Shown: piece by piece, positions 1-8,130 of the stretch
Numbering within the stretch: the first letter of the stretch is position 1
Layout of the letters: every line of letters starts with the position of its first letter
From: Candidatus Poseidoniaceae archaeon
Lineage (GTDB): Archaea; Thermoplasmatota; Poseidoniia; Poseidoniales; Poseidoniaceae
DNA: 59,170 nt
Reading direction: 5' to 3'
Assembly: GCA_938084675.1 (NCBI GenBank)
Contig: CALKGM010000017.1
Span: 1-59,170 of the forward strand
Made by a program: the position numbers and the translations under genes
Notes under the pieces: generated by a model
What the model saw: the letters and a program-made list of their open reading frames with translations, nothing else
The model's database searches: none
Told to the model about the DNA's origin: nothing

Positions 1-1781
1 GCATTGTTGCTTTCATCGAATTCATCAATAACATTTGCAAAATCAATGACCAGTCTCAAATCAAACTGTCCCGATGTGGGGACGGTATACTGCCAGGTTA
101 CGGTTTCTGTACTGTTTGAGAGTGTTCCAAAAGGCAGGTTCCGAGTTTCCATTACCGTCCACTCAACCGTTGAAGATCGGTCGGCAGGGGCTGTTTCTAA
201 CCGCACGATAACGCTCCCTGGATAATCTTGGTTTGACTCAAGTACGCTCGTAATGGTGATGTTTCCGTTTTGTTCTCCCGGTCGTACGACCAAACGGTCA
301 AGGTTTGTTTGAGTTGCATTCCAATAGAGGTCCAATCCAGGAAGAATTTGGAAGGAAGCAGATTCAGTGGTGTAGGTATTGCCCGCTTCATCTTGTAAGA
401 ACGCCCTGAGCATAATGTGCTGGCGGGATTTTGTCACCCAACTAGAGAGGCCAATTTGGCCGTCAAGTCCGTTTACGCCCAAATTCAACCATCGGCCTGA
501 AATATCTGGAGTTTGACCAACACCGTTGGAATCAAATCCATATTGAATGTAAGACGAAACATTATCCATCCCTGAACCAAGGTCTTCTGCGTTAAAAGAA
601 ACGTTTGCTGGGCCAATTCTACTGGTTGTAAGTTCGTCAACAGTCCATCCGAGTGGCACAGGGTCTGTTTCATCCACGTTAATTTCAATCGTTTGATTAG
701 CACCAATATTTCCTACACGGTCAATGGCGCGAACAATGAGTTCATGAGTTCCCTCGGCAAAGGCGAGAGTCAATGAGTTGCTCGTTGTACTGGTCCAAGA
801 TGATGCTCCTGCGACCATGTATTGAATGCTCTCTACGCCGGACCCTTGTCCGTCGTTGGCCGAAGTCATGATGTTGCTGATGGTAATGCTACCTGAACGA
901 TGCCATGTTGAACCGTCACCAACAGTAATCGTTCCAATGGATGGCCCTGTTCGGTCAATACCAATGTGGAACGTTGAGGTGTTGGAGAGTCCGGACTGGT
1001 CGTATACGGTAAGTCTGGGAGACCAAGTGCCTTCAGCCATGTTTCCCGAAGCCCAATCCCATCCATAGGCCAGCGAAGTAGGCCCGTCGGTTGCTGGAGT
1101 TCCCGGCCCCGGGACGGTTGTGAGTGTTGCTTGCTTCAAATCATCGTCGTTTGCTCCCCATCGGAACGAAATCGCTCCCTGAGCGGGTATGTTGAACCAT
1201 GCACGGTCGTTGATCGAACTACCGGTGCCAGCATCAGGATTTAGCGCGGTGAAGATGGTAATTTCCGGAACCTGGTTTGTGATATTGAAGGAGCCAGAAA
1301 GAGTGCTTGTATTGGCTTCCGCATCACTATCCCACCCAGTTGCTCGCAAGGTGTAACTTCCGTTCGTGTAATCGGTGCTGTCAAACGGATACATCCAAGG
1401 GGTCTCGGTGAGGTTCACGACTGAACTCCAAACAGGTGTTGACGTAGAGGTATCGTCGTCGGTAATTTCGAGTAATAGGGAATCCAGTGTTCCGGTTCCA
1501 GTCAAACTGAAAGTTAGTGTTTGAAGTCCGGTAATGTCATCGTCTTGTGCGGGACCGTTTGAAAAGGCAATAGAAAGGCTCGATGAACCACTTTCAGAGG
1601 GTATAATGGCTTCTGAGAGGGACGCTGTGTGGCCTTGTTGGGGCAGCGGAGCAGTCCCCGCTAAGAGGATGAGCACAAGCAAGATGCCCATACGACTTCG
1701 TCCCATGCATTCACGACAGGTGCGATTGTCCTTCAATCCTCCCCTCCGTTTTCGCCCTCCTTTGCTCTTTCCGGCTTTCAT
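1..1781 (-). CDS. Secreted surface protein with Ig-like/CARDB-like repeats (C-terminus outside window)
   Basis: An open minus-strand frame runs from a start near 1781 to the window edge, so the C-terminus is missing. The protein has a basic N-terminus and a hydrophobic stretch (MGILLVLILLAG), which I read as a signal peptide. It continues with Ser/Thr/Asp/Gly-rich beta-sandwich sequence containing repeated 'GTHELIVRAIDRVGN' and 'QDEAGNTYT'-type strands, and an end resembling CARDB modules ('VIDFANVIDEFDESNN'). Start: ATG at 1781 has GGAGGG just upstream. An in-frame ATG at 1706 lies nearer the signal peptide and is the alternative. It is divergent from the next surface protein and shares its promoter region. 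Function is unknown beyond a likely role in the envelope or in adhesion. Confidence 0.75.
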   Translation of the reverse strand, partial: MKAGKSKGGRKRRGGLKDNRTCRECMGRSRMGILLVLILLAGTAPLPQQGHTASLSEAIIPSESGSSSLSIAFSNGPAQDDDITGLQTLTFSLTGTGTLDSLLLEITDDDTSTSTPVWSSVVNLTETPWMYPFDSTDYTNGSYTLRATGWDSDAEANTSTLSGSFNITNQVPEITIFTALNPDAGTGSSINDRAWFNIPAQGAISFRWGANDDDLKQATLTTVPGPGTPATDGPTSLAYGWDWASGNMAEGTWSPRLTVYDQSGLSNTSTFHIGIDRTGPSIGTITVGDGSTWHRSGSITISNIMTSANDGQGSGVESIQYMVAGASSWTSTTSNSLTLAFAEGTHELIVRAIDRVGNIGANQTIEINVDETDPVPLGWTVDELTTSRIGPANVSFNAEDLGSGMDNVSSYIQYGFDSNGVGQTPDISGRWLNLGVNGLDGQIGLSSWVTKSRQHIMLRAFLQDEAGNTYTTESASFQILPGLDLYWNATQTNLDRLVVRPGEQNGNITITSVLESNQDYPGSVIVRLETAPADRSSTVEWTVMETRNLPFGTLSNSTETVTWQYTVPTSGQFDLRLVIDFANVIDEFDESNN

Positions 1782-1819
1782 ACACCCTCCCGTATGATGT
1801 GTTCAGCGAAGAAGCACGA

Positions 1820-1829
1820 CGCTTAAACG
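1820..1829. promoter_or_regulatory. Shared TATA-like element between divergent surface genes
   Basis: CGCTTAAACG reads as a TATA-like box (TTTAAG/CTTAAA) on both strands, between the divergent starts at 1781 and 1878. It would place minus-strand transcription near 1795, just ahead of the GGAGGG of the left gene, and plus-strand transcription near 1850. This is inferred from spacing only. Confidence 0.4.
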
Positions 1830-1877
1830 GGCCAAGAAGAGATGGGTTCAAGTGCTTTGCACGTGCAAGTGTTATCC

Positions 1878-4703
1878 ATGCAGAGAACGCCGAAGGCCGC
1901 CATCATCGTAGCCTTGTTATTGGTCACTTTGATTCCACTCCCCGTTCAAGCCGGCGACAGTGGAGGAGTTCAAGCGTCTGTAGCTCAACTTGCATTGACT
2001 CCAGAAAACCCTGTCATGGGCGGCTCTATGGACATTGAAGTTGGATTGTATAACAGTGCTCAAAGCGATGCGTTTAACGTCCAAGTTGCTTTTTACAAAA
2101 ATTCAATTGCCACTCAAAACCGTCTTCTTCAAGATGAAATCTCCATTCCAGGAGAAAGTTTTGTCACGGTAAGTGTCACATGGAATGGATTGACCGAAGG
2201 AGTCCAAAAGGTCTGGTTTGAATTTAGTTCTGGAGGCGATATTCCTGTTTCATTTAATCAAGAATTCACCGTCCAGGGTCTGCCGAACCTTCGGATTGAT
2301 ACCGCTTCAGTCGACCAATCCCAACCGGTTTATTCTGGTGATACCGTTGAATTCTCTGCTCTGGTTACGAATTCAGGTTCGGTAGACGCAGGAGCCAGTA
2401 ATATGCTGCTTAGCGTTCCAGAATCTCCCGATGTTATACTCTCAACACCAGCACTTGTAGCAGGTTCTTCTGCTTGGGTCAACACCACCATCACCGCTCC
2501 TAGCAGTGGAATACATCTGATTGAGGCAACACCAGATATTGATAATTTAATCTACGAGGCCTCAGAAACCGGTAAAACAGAATCCGTCCAGTTGGTAGTT
2601 TCTAGCCGGATGGACCTTTCGTTCAAGGACGGACTAACCGTCACAAGTGATCCAGAAGCACTCGAAGGGCCGTGGCTGATTTCGGGAACTATTGTTCGTA
2701 CTGATGGGACTGGAGCAGCAACTATCCCAATGGTTCTTGAGATTAACAACCCCCTTGGCGGAGTTGTTATGGGTGCTCCCTTTACTGTAGAAATTCTAGG
2801 AACCGGTTATGCAGAACAAGCCTTCTCAACAGAACTCAATTCGTCTACTATCGGATCTCTTCCCGACGGCGACCACGTGGTCACGGCGCGAATTAATCCC
2901 TTCAACGAAGTTGGTTTTGAACAAGAGTCAACCGAAAACGATGAAGCCTCTGGCATGCTAACGATCTCTCCAATTCCAGATGTGAATGTGGACCCGCCGC
3001 TTTGTACAGCATGTACCGTTCAATCGGGTGATGATGTTGAATGGCGGATCACGGTAACCAACACTGGAGATAAAGCCGTACGGGGATACATCGAGTATAC
3101 CTTTGATGGAATCAATGGGCAATCGCCTCAAATCACCCTTACGGACGGAGAGATTTTGACGTGGACTGTAAGTTTACCAACCAACTTAGGGGAGCATGAA
3201 GCACTGTTCAACGGCAATTGGGTCGCAGCAGAAGGGAGTTGGGATGACAACAAACAAAATTCAAAGTTTTCAACCTCTGCACAGGTTGAATCAAAATTGA
3301 AGTTGAGTTGGGAATATGCCTCCTTACAAATCATTGATGCTGACGGCCAGTCAGTTGGAAGTCCTCTTCAAGACGGAGCATCATACACGCTTTCTATTAA
3401 CATGACCAGTAAGGAGACGGGCAGTGCAAATTTCTCATGTGATGACGGGTCAGAAAATATCCTTGCAACCTTGGCGACAAACGTTGCAGAGCGTGGAGAC
3501 CGCGTATCTCTTTCATGTACCTTTACAGCAACTGCAGCAATGACAACCATCCGCATTATTCCGGAGGAAACCAGTATTGCCGACCTCTTCAGCATGTCCT
3601 TTACGACATTGGCTCCAACTAAGGATGCCGGTGGTGTGAGCTCATCCGATGCAGGAACCATGACGCTGTTTGGTCTTGGAGCATTCATTCTTGTTGGCGT
3701 TCTTGTTGCAGCCATCCTCCTCACCCGTGAGCGAGAGGAAGAAGTTGAGCGAGACATCTTTGACTATTGTCCTGCCTGCGATGGGGAACTTGAAGGAACT
3801 GAGGACAAATGCCCCCACTGTTCCTTCAATCTCAAGAAAGCCCGAAGTCAGTTCCACGATTGCAAGGAATGTGGCGAATCAATTCCCGACTTGCTGGACA
3901 ATTGTGCATACTGTGGAGCCGAGCAAGATGTTTCGTCCTACTTTGAACAACGAGAACGTAAGGTGCGAAAAGAAGCCGTCAAAGAAACGGTTGCCCTTCC
4001 TGAGGAAGAAGACGAAGACAGAATCGTTACCGGAACTCAAAACTTTGCTGAGGCCGTCAAAGAATTTGGATTTGATGAAGAACATCTCGAGGAAGAATGG
4101 GATGCAAATATTGAAGCTGCTGAAGCTGAAGTCGAGGCCGCATACGACCGTCGTCATGCAGATGAGATTGCCTTAGAAGATATGACAGATGAAGAGGTTG
4201 AAACCTACAAGTCTCAAGTTGTTACAACGCTCAAATCGTCTCGGGATGAATCACCCGATCACGACTTTGAGGCCATTCTTGCTTCCAAGGGTGAATTGCG
4301 TTCATTGGCTAAGGAAGATGGGGAATTAAGCGCATCAGATGCTGGTATCAGGGAACGCTTGTTCGAAATCACCGGTGAAGAAGGTGTCCTGCCAGGCGAG
4401 AAGGTAACGGTCGGCATGACTCTTACCGATTCTGCTCTTGCAGGCAATGAAGTGGCTGAAGCGACTGCAAACTTCACGTTTGAAGACGACGATTTACCTC
4501 TTTCCGCCTCTACCAAGACGGCCGACGAACAACGAGAAGATACCAAAGCACGGAAACCTGTTCGTCGTCGAAGTCCACGTCAGCGCAAGAAGGAAGAAGC
4601 AGACCAAGATGTTGCTGAACAAACTTCCGAATGTGGTGCCTGTGGCGCTGATTTACCTCTTGATGCGGATGAATGTGGGACCTGCGGTGCACGGTTTAGT
4701 TGA
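1878..4703 (+). CDS. CARDB-like surface protein with one TM helix and cytoplasmic zinc ribbons
   Basis: About 941 residues. The N-terminal signal (MQRTPKAAIIVALLLVTLIPLPVQA) decides the start at 1878; an ATG at 1842 would put 12 extra residues before it. Residues about 30-590 are extracellular beta-sandwich modules of CARDB type ('VTVSVTWNGLTEG', 'ALVTNSGSVDAG', 'ITVTNTGDKAVRG'). One TM helix at about 594-617 ends in a basic stop-transfer (TREREEE). The cytoplasmic part opens with two zinc ribbons: CPAC...CPHC from residue 631, then CKEC...CAYC. A long acidic, probably helical linker follows, and another ribbon (CGAC...CGTC) ends the protein. The outside resembles archaeal adhesive or S-layer proteins. 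The internal zinc ribbons suggest a partner-binding or signalling role, which is inference. Confidence 0.8.
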   Translation: MQRTPKAAIIVALLLVTLIPLPVQAGDSGGVQASVAQLALTPENPVMGGSMDIEVGLYNSAQSDAFNVQVAFYKNSIATQNRLLQDEISIPGESFVTVSVTWNGLTEGVQKVWFEFSSGGDIPVSFNQEFTVQGLPNLRIDTASVDQSQPVYSGDTVEFSALVTNSGSVDAGASNMLLSVPESPDVILSTPALVAGSSAWVNTTITAPSSGIHLIEATPDIDNLIYEASETGKTESVQLVVSSRMDLSFKDGLTVTSDPEALEGPWLISGTIVRTDGTGAATIPMVLEINNPLGGVVMGAPFTVEILGTGYAEQAFSTELNSSTIGSLPDGDHVVTARINPFNEVGFEQESTENDEASGMLTISPIPDVNVDPPLCTACTVQSGDDVEWRITVTNTGDKAVRGYIEYTFDGINGQSPQITLTDGEILTWTVSLPTNLGEHEALFNGNWVAAEGSWDDNKQNSKFSTSAQVESKLKLSWEYASLQIIDADGQSVGSPLQDGASYTLSINMTSKETGSANFSCDDGSENILATLATNVAERGDRVSLSCTFTATAAMTTIRIIPEETSIADLFSMSFTTLAPTKDAGGVSSSDAGTMTLFGLGAFILVGVLVAAILLTREREEEVERDIFDYCPACDGELEGTEDKCPHCSFNLKKARSQFHDCKECGESIPDLLDNCAYCGAEQDVSSYFEQRERKVRKEAVKETVALPEEEDEDRIVTGTQNFAEAVKEFGFDEEHLEEEWDANIEAAEAEVEAAYDRRHADEIALEDMTDEEVETYKSQVVTTLKSSRDESPDHDFEAILASKGELRSLAKEDGELSASDAGIRERLFEITGEEGVLPGEKVTVGMTLTDSALAGNEVAEATANFTFEDDDLPLSASTKTADEQREDTKARKPVRRRSPRQRKKEEADQDVAEQTSECGACGADLPLDADECGTCGARFS

Positions 4704-4822
4704 GCGTCTGTCAGCGTTCATAGGGTTCGTCATCGCCGTGGCTCGGCCTTGTGCTCGCTTCATTCAGACATAGGCCGGTTTCCCTCCATCCACTTGAACT
4801 CAACGGAAACACTCTGTCGCGG

Positions 4823-4829
4823 AATTGAT
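4823..4829 (+). promoter_or_regulatory. Weak TATA-like box of lipoprotein gene
   Basis: AATTGAT lies 30 to 24 bases before the ATG at 4853. The same distance is seen at several stronger TATA boxes in this window, so a leaderless mRNA is plausible. Confidence 0.35.
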
Positions 4830-4852
4830 AGGGGCCATCATCTTCGGTAGGC

Positions 4853-5398
4853 ATGATGAGACAACACGGTAAGGTCTTGGCGTTGTTGTTAACAGCCCTG
4901 CTTTGCTCTATGTCCGGATGCCTAAGTTTGATTGCGGCAAGAGAAACCGTGGAAAATTTGCGGCCTGAGGCATACGAAAGCCTTGACTATACTAAAATTG
5001 AAGTTGCTCATACATTCAATGTTGTGAGTTTTGAGGAATTCACCAACCGTTCCACCTTCCTTGTTGACGGTTCTACGACAGAGGTTCGCATTTACTTCAA
5101 GGCAAGCTTTTCATTTTCCGATACCTTGCCGTCCGACAATACCACTCGCTATGTCCGTGCAACTCTAACCGATGGAGATGGAAACATTGCTTGGGAACAA
5201 GATGTCAGTGAGGATTCGTCGCCACTCGAAGAACGACTCTCCCCAAACCCCACGTTTGCTGAGGGAGATTGGGTATTGGACGTTAAGGCCCGAGGATGGG
5301 GAGAGAGCACCTTTGGAACGATTCAAGACAACTTCAATATTCTCGTAACCGTGACAAATACTTGCATGCAATATCCTCTCGTTGAGGAGTGCTCCTGA
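4853..5398 (+). CDS. Small lipoprotein, unknown function
   Basis: 181 residues. A short basic start (MMRQHGK) and hydrophobic stretch lead to a lipobox, MSGC, with the lipid-attachment Cys at residue 23, so the mature protein should be anchored to the outside of the cell membrane. The rest is one beta-rich domain ('ALTDGDGNIAWEQDVS'-like strands, then 'GDWVLDVKARGWG'), reminiscent of an immunoglobulin-like fold. Two Cys near the C-terminus could form a disulphide. I do not recognise the family. It stands alone, after the zinc-ribbon surface protein and convergent with the GNAT gene (18-base gap). Start could be the first or second ATG, 3 bases apart. Confidence 0.75.
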   Translation: MMRQHGKVLALLLTALLCSMSGCLSLIAARETVENLRPEAYESLDYTKIEVAHTFNVVSFEEFTNRSTFLVDGSTTEVRIYFKASFSFSDTLPSDNTTRYVRATLTDGDGNIAWEQDVSEDSSPLEERLSPNPTFAEGDWVLDVKARGWGESTFGTIQDNFNILVTVTNTCMQYPLVEECS

Positions 5399-5416
5399 TT
5401 CGTAGTGATAAGCGCC

Positions 5417-5899
5417 TCAGGAATCAGTTGGCCGCATCAGCATTGTAACCGATTTGGTCCCGTGATGAAGAACTCCAACCTCTTCAAACTGAAATCTTGA
5501 ATGAAAGCGCATCGAACCAGGGTTTGGGGGATTAAGGCTCACCTCTGCTACAACGGGAGCACCGATGTTCTTGGCTATTTCAACAACGAAGTCGTACAGG
5601 TGGGCCCCTATGCTCTTGTTTCTATGCTGTTCTGAAACTGCGATGCGATCCACGTAAACGAAGGAATCGTACTTGTCATTGAACCAAGAATAATTCGGAC
5701 TAGAATACTGTGTTCCTGGTGGCATGCAAATCACAAAGCCAAGAAGTTCATCATGCTCAAAGATTCCAACTGAAAATGAAGCAAATTCGAGTAATGCTTC
5801 TACCTCTTCATGCGTCACTTCACCCGTCCCAGGTAGGCCTTGTTGATTGATGTTCCAAATGGCGGGGATGTCTTTTTCCCCCAACTCTTTAATCTCCAT
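5417..5899 (-). CDS. GNAT-family N-acetyltransferase
   Basis: 160 residues, the usual size of a single GNAT domain. The acetyl-CoA-binding motif A is visible as 'VDRIAVSEQHRNKSIGAHLY' (beta4-alpha3, with the Q/R-x-x-x-x-G/A pattern), preceded by 'LLGFVICMP' for beta4 lead-in and followed by 'VVAEVSLNPPNPGSMRFHSRFQFEEVG', which matches motif B, where the N-P-x-S segment contacts the cofactor. The acceptor cannot be told from sequence; peptide, amine and antibiotic acceptors all occur in this superfamily. It is monocistronic with an AT-rich upstream region (CAATATAG about 20-27 bases ahead on the minus strand). Confidence 0.85.
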   Translation of the reverse strand: MEIKELGEKDIPAIWNINQQGLPGTGEVTHEEVEALLEFASFSVGIFEHDELLGFVICMPPGTQYSSPNYSWFNDKYDSFVYVDRIAVSEQHRNKSIGAHLYDFVVEIAKNIGAPVVAEVSLNPPNPGSMRFHSRFQFEEVGVLHHGTKSVTMLMRPTDS

Positions 5900-6181
5900 G
5901 TAAAACTCTTGGGATTGGACTATATTGCTTCTTTCTTCAATGGTGTTGCTATCGCCGTTTATTCATGCCATTTGTTCTTTCACAACCGGTATCGGTCAGC
6001 ACGATTATGCACTCAATCAAACAATAATTCAAGGGAGAATTTTAGGTATATTGTACCGTTGGTGAGTTTGTTTTGGGCCGATATTCGCTCTTAGAAAAGG
6101 GCAAATCCCTTGGTTCTGTGCTAAAAAACTAGTTTAGTTGGGTTGAACGTAACAGTTCCTAAGTCTCAATCCAGATGTCAA
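5900..6181. other. Intergenic region, AT-rich, no gene seen
   Basis: Separates the GNAT start from the 3' end of the Cas4-like gene. It holds the GNAT promoter at its left end and two small palindromes: AAGGG-CAAAT-CCCTT at 6097-6111, and AAACTAGTTT at 6126-6135. No convincing tRNA, small ORF with a promoter, or riboswitch was seen. Confidence 0.5.
6121..6137 (-). terminator. Possible U-rich terminator after Cas4-like gene
   Basis: On the minus strand the palindrome AAACTAGTTT runs into six consecutive T, about 50 bases past the stop of the membrane Cas4-like gene. Archaeal terminators are mostly U-tracts, so this fits, but the site is short. Confidence 0.35.
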
Positions 6182-7384
6182 TCATGGGCTTAATGGGTCG
6201 GGACAAGCGTATCGGCGCGAACAATTTCTACATTTCCCCTCTTGTGTGTGGTTTCGTGACGCCCCGCCTTTTGCCATGACTTCTTGAATGGTTTTGACCC
6301 TGTCAAAGAGAGAATTCTTTGTTTTTTCATTCCAATCGATAACATGTAAATTCTCTTCACCATATCTGAGAAGGCCATAAGGGGGAGTTTGCCCGGTGGT
6401 TGTCTCAATGAGGTAAGCATAGGCCAACACTTGCATCGAATGAGATTCATGAGGGTGTTTTGGGACCCTCCCTGTTTTTTGTTCTACGGGAATAAATTCC
6501 CCGTCAATGATGACGATTTGGTCTGGCCTACCCCGAAGGCCAGTCGTTATGTCAATGAGCAAATCACTACTTATTTCATCGTCAGAATATGCAACCTCGG
6601 TCCCGATAGTGATGTTGTTTTCGTCTGCTATGTCCAAAGATTTACTGTTGGCCACTAACGCTCGCTGAAGTTGGAAGGAAGCCAAGAGCGTCCAACAAAT
6701 GGCGATAAATGCAAATACATAGGCAGCCTGTTCTTTATCGCTTGCAAAACGTAGAGCCATGGAATGAAGGGCCATGACAATAGCGGCCATGAAAAAGGCC
6801 ACTTCAATACGTCCACCTTCGAACCATCCGCCCTTGAAGCCCTTTGGTTCAAAATATGGCTCAACTACAGCCTTATTTTCTACACTGAAGTGGATGCTTG
6901 AATCTTTATGGATTTCCATTCCAATAAGGTTCCGCCAAGGAAGAAGAAGTGCGCAAATACCTACCACTAAGCACGATAGGGCCCATGTTGCTAGCAGTTT
7001 AGAGAATTCATCGGTATCAAAATTTGAACGACTCAATCCTCGGAACAGTACTGTATCAACTACCAAAACGAGGACTACGGCATACCACCACTGCCAGATG
7101 AGTAAATTGCGTTTTGTTTGAACTCTCAGGTGTTGGTATTCCGAATAAATGTGATGAATTGCCTTGTGGCTTTCCTGACCTTTGATGATCTCTTCACCTT
7201 TTCCGGCATGACCGTGTGCGGCCAGAGACCAAGAGAGGGGGCAATAGGTATAACGCTCTAAGTCGCTAGCGCTAACCGGCAAAAACTCCTCATCATCCCC
7301 CGTCCAGTACCCTTCTTGAGTGACCGTGGCGTTTGGGTGGGTAGGTTCGTAGGCCACTAACTTTTCTTCAGTGTCCTCCTCCAT
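6182..7384 (-). CDS. Membrane-embedded Cas4/RecB-like PD-(D/E)XK nuclease with Fe-S cysteines
   Basis: 400 residues. The Cas4-type layout is visible: 'LERYTYCPL' with Cys48, 'GQESHKAIH' (motif-I His73), the nuclease core 'GRPDQIV' (Asp288) followed by 'VEQKTG' (Glu301-x-Lys303), the helix motif 'QVLAYAY' (Gln318, Tyr322), and C-terminal Cys385, Cys388 and Cys394 ('KCRNCSRRYAC'). Cys48 plus the three late Cys would hold a 4Fe-4S cluster as in Cas4 and AddB. Unusually, the region between His73 and Asp288 carries four hydrophobic helices (about 95-115, 130-150, 194-212 and 220-238), so the nuclease should sit at the inner membrane face. No cas genes or repeats are nearby. DNA cleavage is predicted, not shown; the substrate is unknown. 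Confidence 0.8.
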   Translation of the reverse strand: MEEDTEEKLVAYEPTHPNATVTQEGYWTGDDEEFLPVSASDLERYTYCPLSWSLAAHGHAGKGEEIIKGQESHKAIHHIYSEYQHLRVQTKRNLLIWQWWYAVVLVLVVDTVLFRGLSRSNFDTDEFSKLLATWALSCLVVGICALLLPWRNLIGMEIHKDSSIHFSVENKAVVEPYFEPKGFKGGWFEGGRIEVAFFMAAIVMALHSMALRFASDKEQAAYVFAFIAICWTLLASFQLQRALVANSKSLDIADENNITIGTEVAYSDDEISSDLLIDITTGLRGRPDQIVIIDGEFIPVEQKTGRVPKHPHESHSMQVLAYAYLIETTTGQTPPYGLLRYGEENLHVIDWNEKTKNSLFDRVKTIQEVMAKGGASRNHTQEGKCRNCSRRYACPDPLSP

Positions 7385-7407
7385 GGGATGCCCTACTGCG
7401 TTCTCTT

Positions 7408-7414
7408 TTTGATA
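7408..7414 (-). promoter_or_regulatory. TATA box of membrane Cas4-like gene
   Basis: Minus-strand TATCAAA lies 30 to 24 bases before the ATG at 7384. This predicts a leaderless transcript starting at or next to the ATG. Confidence 0.45.
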
Positions 7415-7477
7415 CCTTTTCCCTCCTTGATTTCATCAAAAGTCCGAAGTCTCGTGAACACTTTTGGGACGAAGCGG

Positions 7478-7484
7478 TTTAATA
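7478..7484 (+). promoter_or_regulatory. TATA box of rpsB
   Basis: TTTAATA, about 38 bases before the chosen ATG at 7519. Transcription would start near 7506, leaving a short leader of about 13 bases. It argues against the upstream GTG at 7495 as the start. Confidence 0.5.
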
Positions 7485-7518
7485 CAGGGGGTCTGTGGGC
7501 GGCTTACTGTGGTCTATT

Positions 7519-8127
7519 ATGTCCGATGAAGGAAGTTTGCTAGTCTCCGCCGAAGCCTATGAGGAGAGCGCCGTTAACATCGGAACTCAACAGAAGAGTG
7601 CCGACATGGGTCGCTTCATCGACCGGGTCCGTGAAGACGGTCTTTACCTTCTTGATATTCACATCACTGACGCCCGTATCCGCTCTATTGCAGCCTTCCT
7701 CAACACCTTTGATGCGCCATCAATTATGATTGTCAGCGCCCGCCAATACGGACAACGCCCTGCTCGTAAATTTGCAGAAGCGGTTGGTGCACACTCGGCT
7801 GTTGGCCGATTTATCCCAGGATCCTTGACCAACCCGGCACTACGTTCCTACTTGGAACCTGATGTCTTGTTCGTTACCGACCCTGCTGCAGACCAGCAAG
7901 CACTCCGTGAAGCAGTTGCTACTGGCCTCCCTATCGTTGGCATCGTTGATGCAAACAACCACCTTCGTAACGTTGATGTCGCTCTTCCTGCGAACAACAA
8001 AGGTCGTCGCTCACTCGCTTTGATTTACTGGCTCCTCGCCCGTGAAGTTCTCAAGGTTCGTGGAGAAACCACCGATGAGGCATGGGCAGAATCCAACGAC
8101 CTCGAAGACTGGGAATCCACCTTCTGA
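7519..8127 (+). CDS. rpsB: Small ribosomal subunit protein uS2
   Basis: 202 residues from ATG 7519; the frame is open further upstream but the promoter lies there. It matches archaeal/eukaryotic uS2, a structural protein at the platform/body junction of the 30S subunit. Family-typical segments are 'IDRVREDGLYLLDIHITDARIRSIAAFL', 'IMIVSARQYGQRPARKFAEAVGAHSAVGRFIPG' (split here over several strands) and 'EPDVLFVTDPAADQQALREA' followed by 'LPIVGIVDANNHLRNVDVALPANNKGRRSLALIYWLLAREVL'. It lacks the coiled-coil insertion of bacterial S2. It is monocistronic here, convergent with dus (3-base gap) and divergent from the Cas4-like gene, so the usual archaeal operon context (uL13, uS9, RNA polymerase subunits, enolase) is absent. 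Confidence 0.95.
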   Translation: MSDEGSLLVSAEAYEESAVNIGTQQKSADMGRFIDRVREDGLYLLDIHITDARIRSIAAFLNTFDAPSIMIVSARQYGQRPARKFAEAVGAHSAVGRFIPGSLTNPALRSYLEPDVLFVTDPAADQQALREAVATGLPIVGIVDANNHLRNVDVALPANNKGRRSLALIYWLLAREVLKVRGETTDEAWAESNDLEDWESTF

Positions 8128-8130
8128 GTG

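Noticed and set aside
6182-7384. Part of a CRISPR-Cas locus
   Set aside because: No other cas gene and no repeat-spacer array is visible anywhere in the window.
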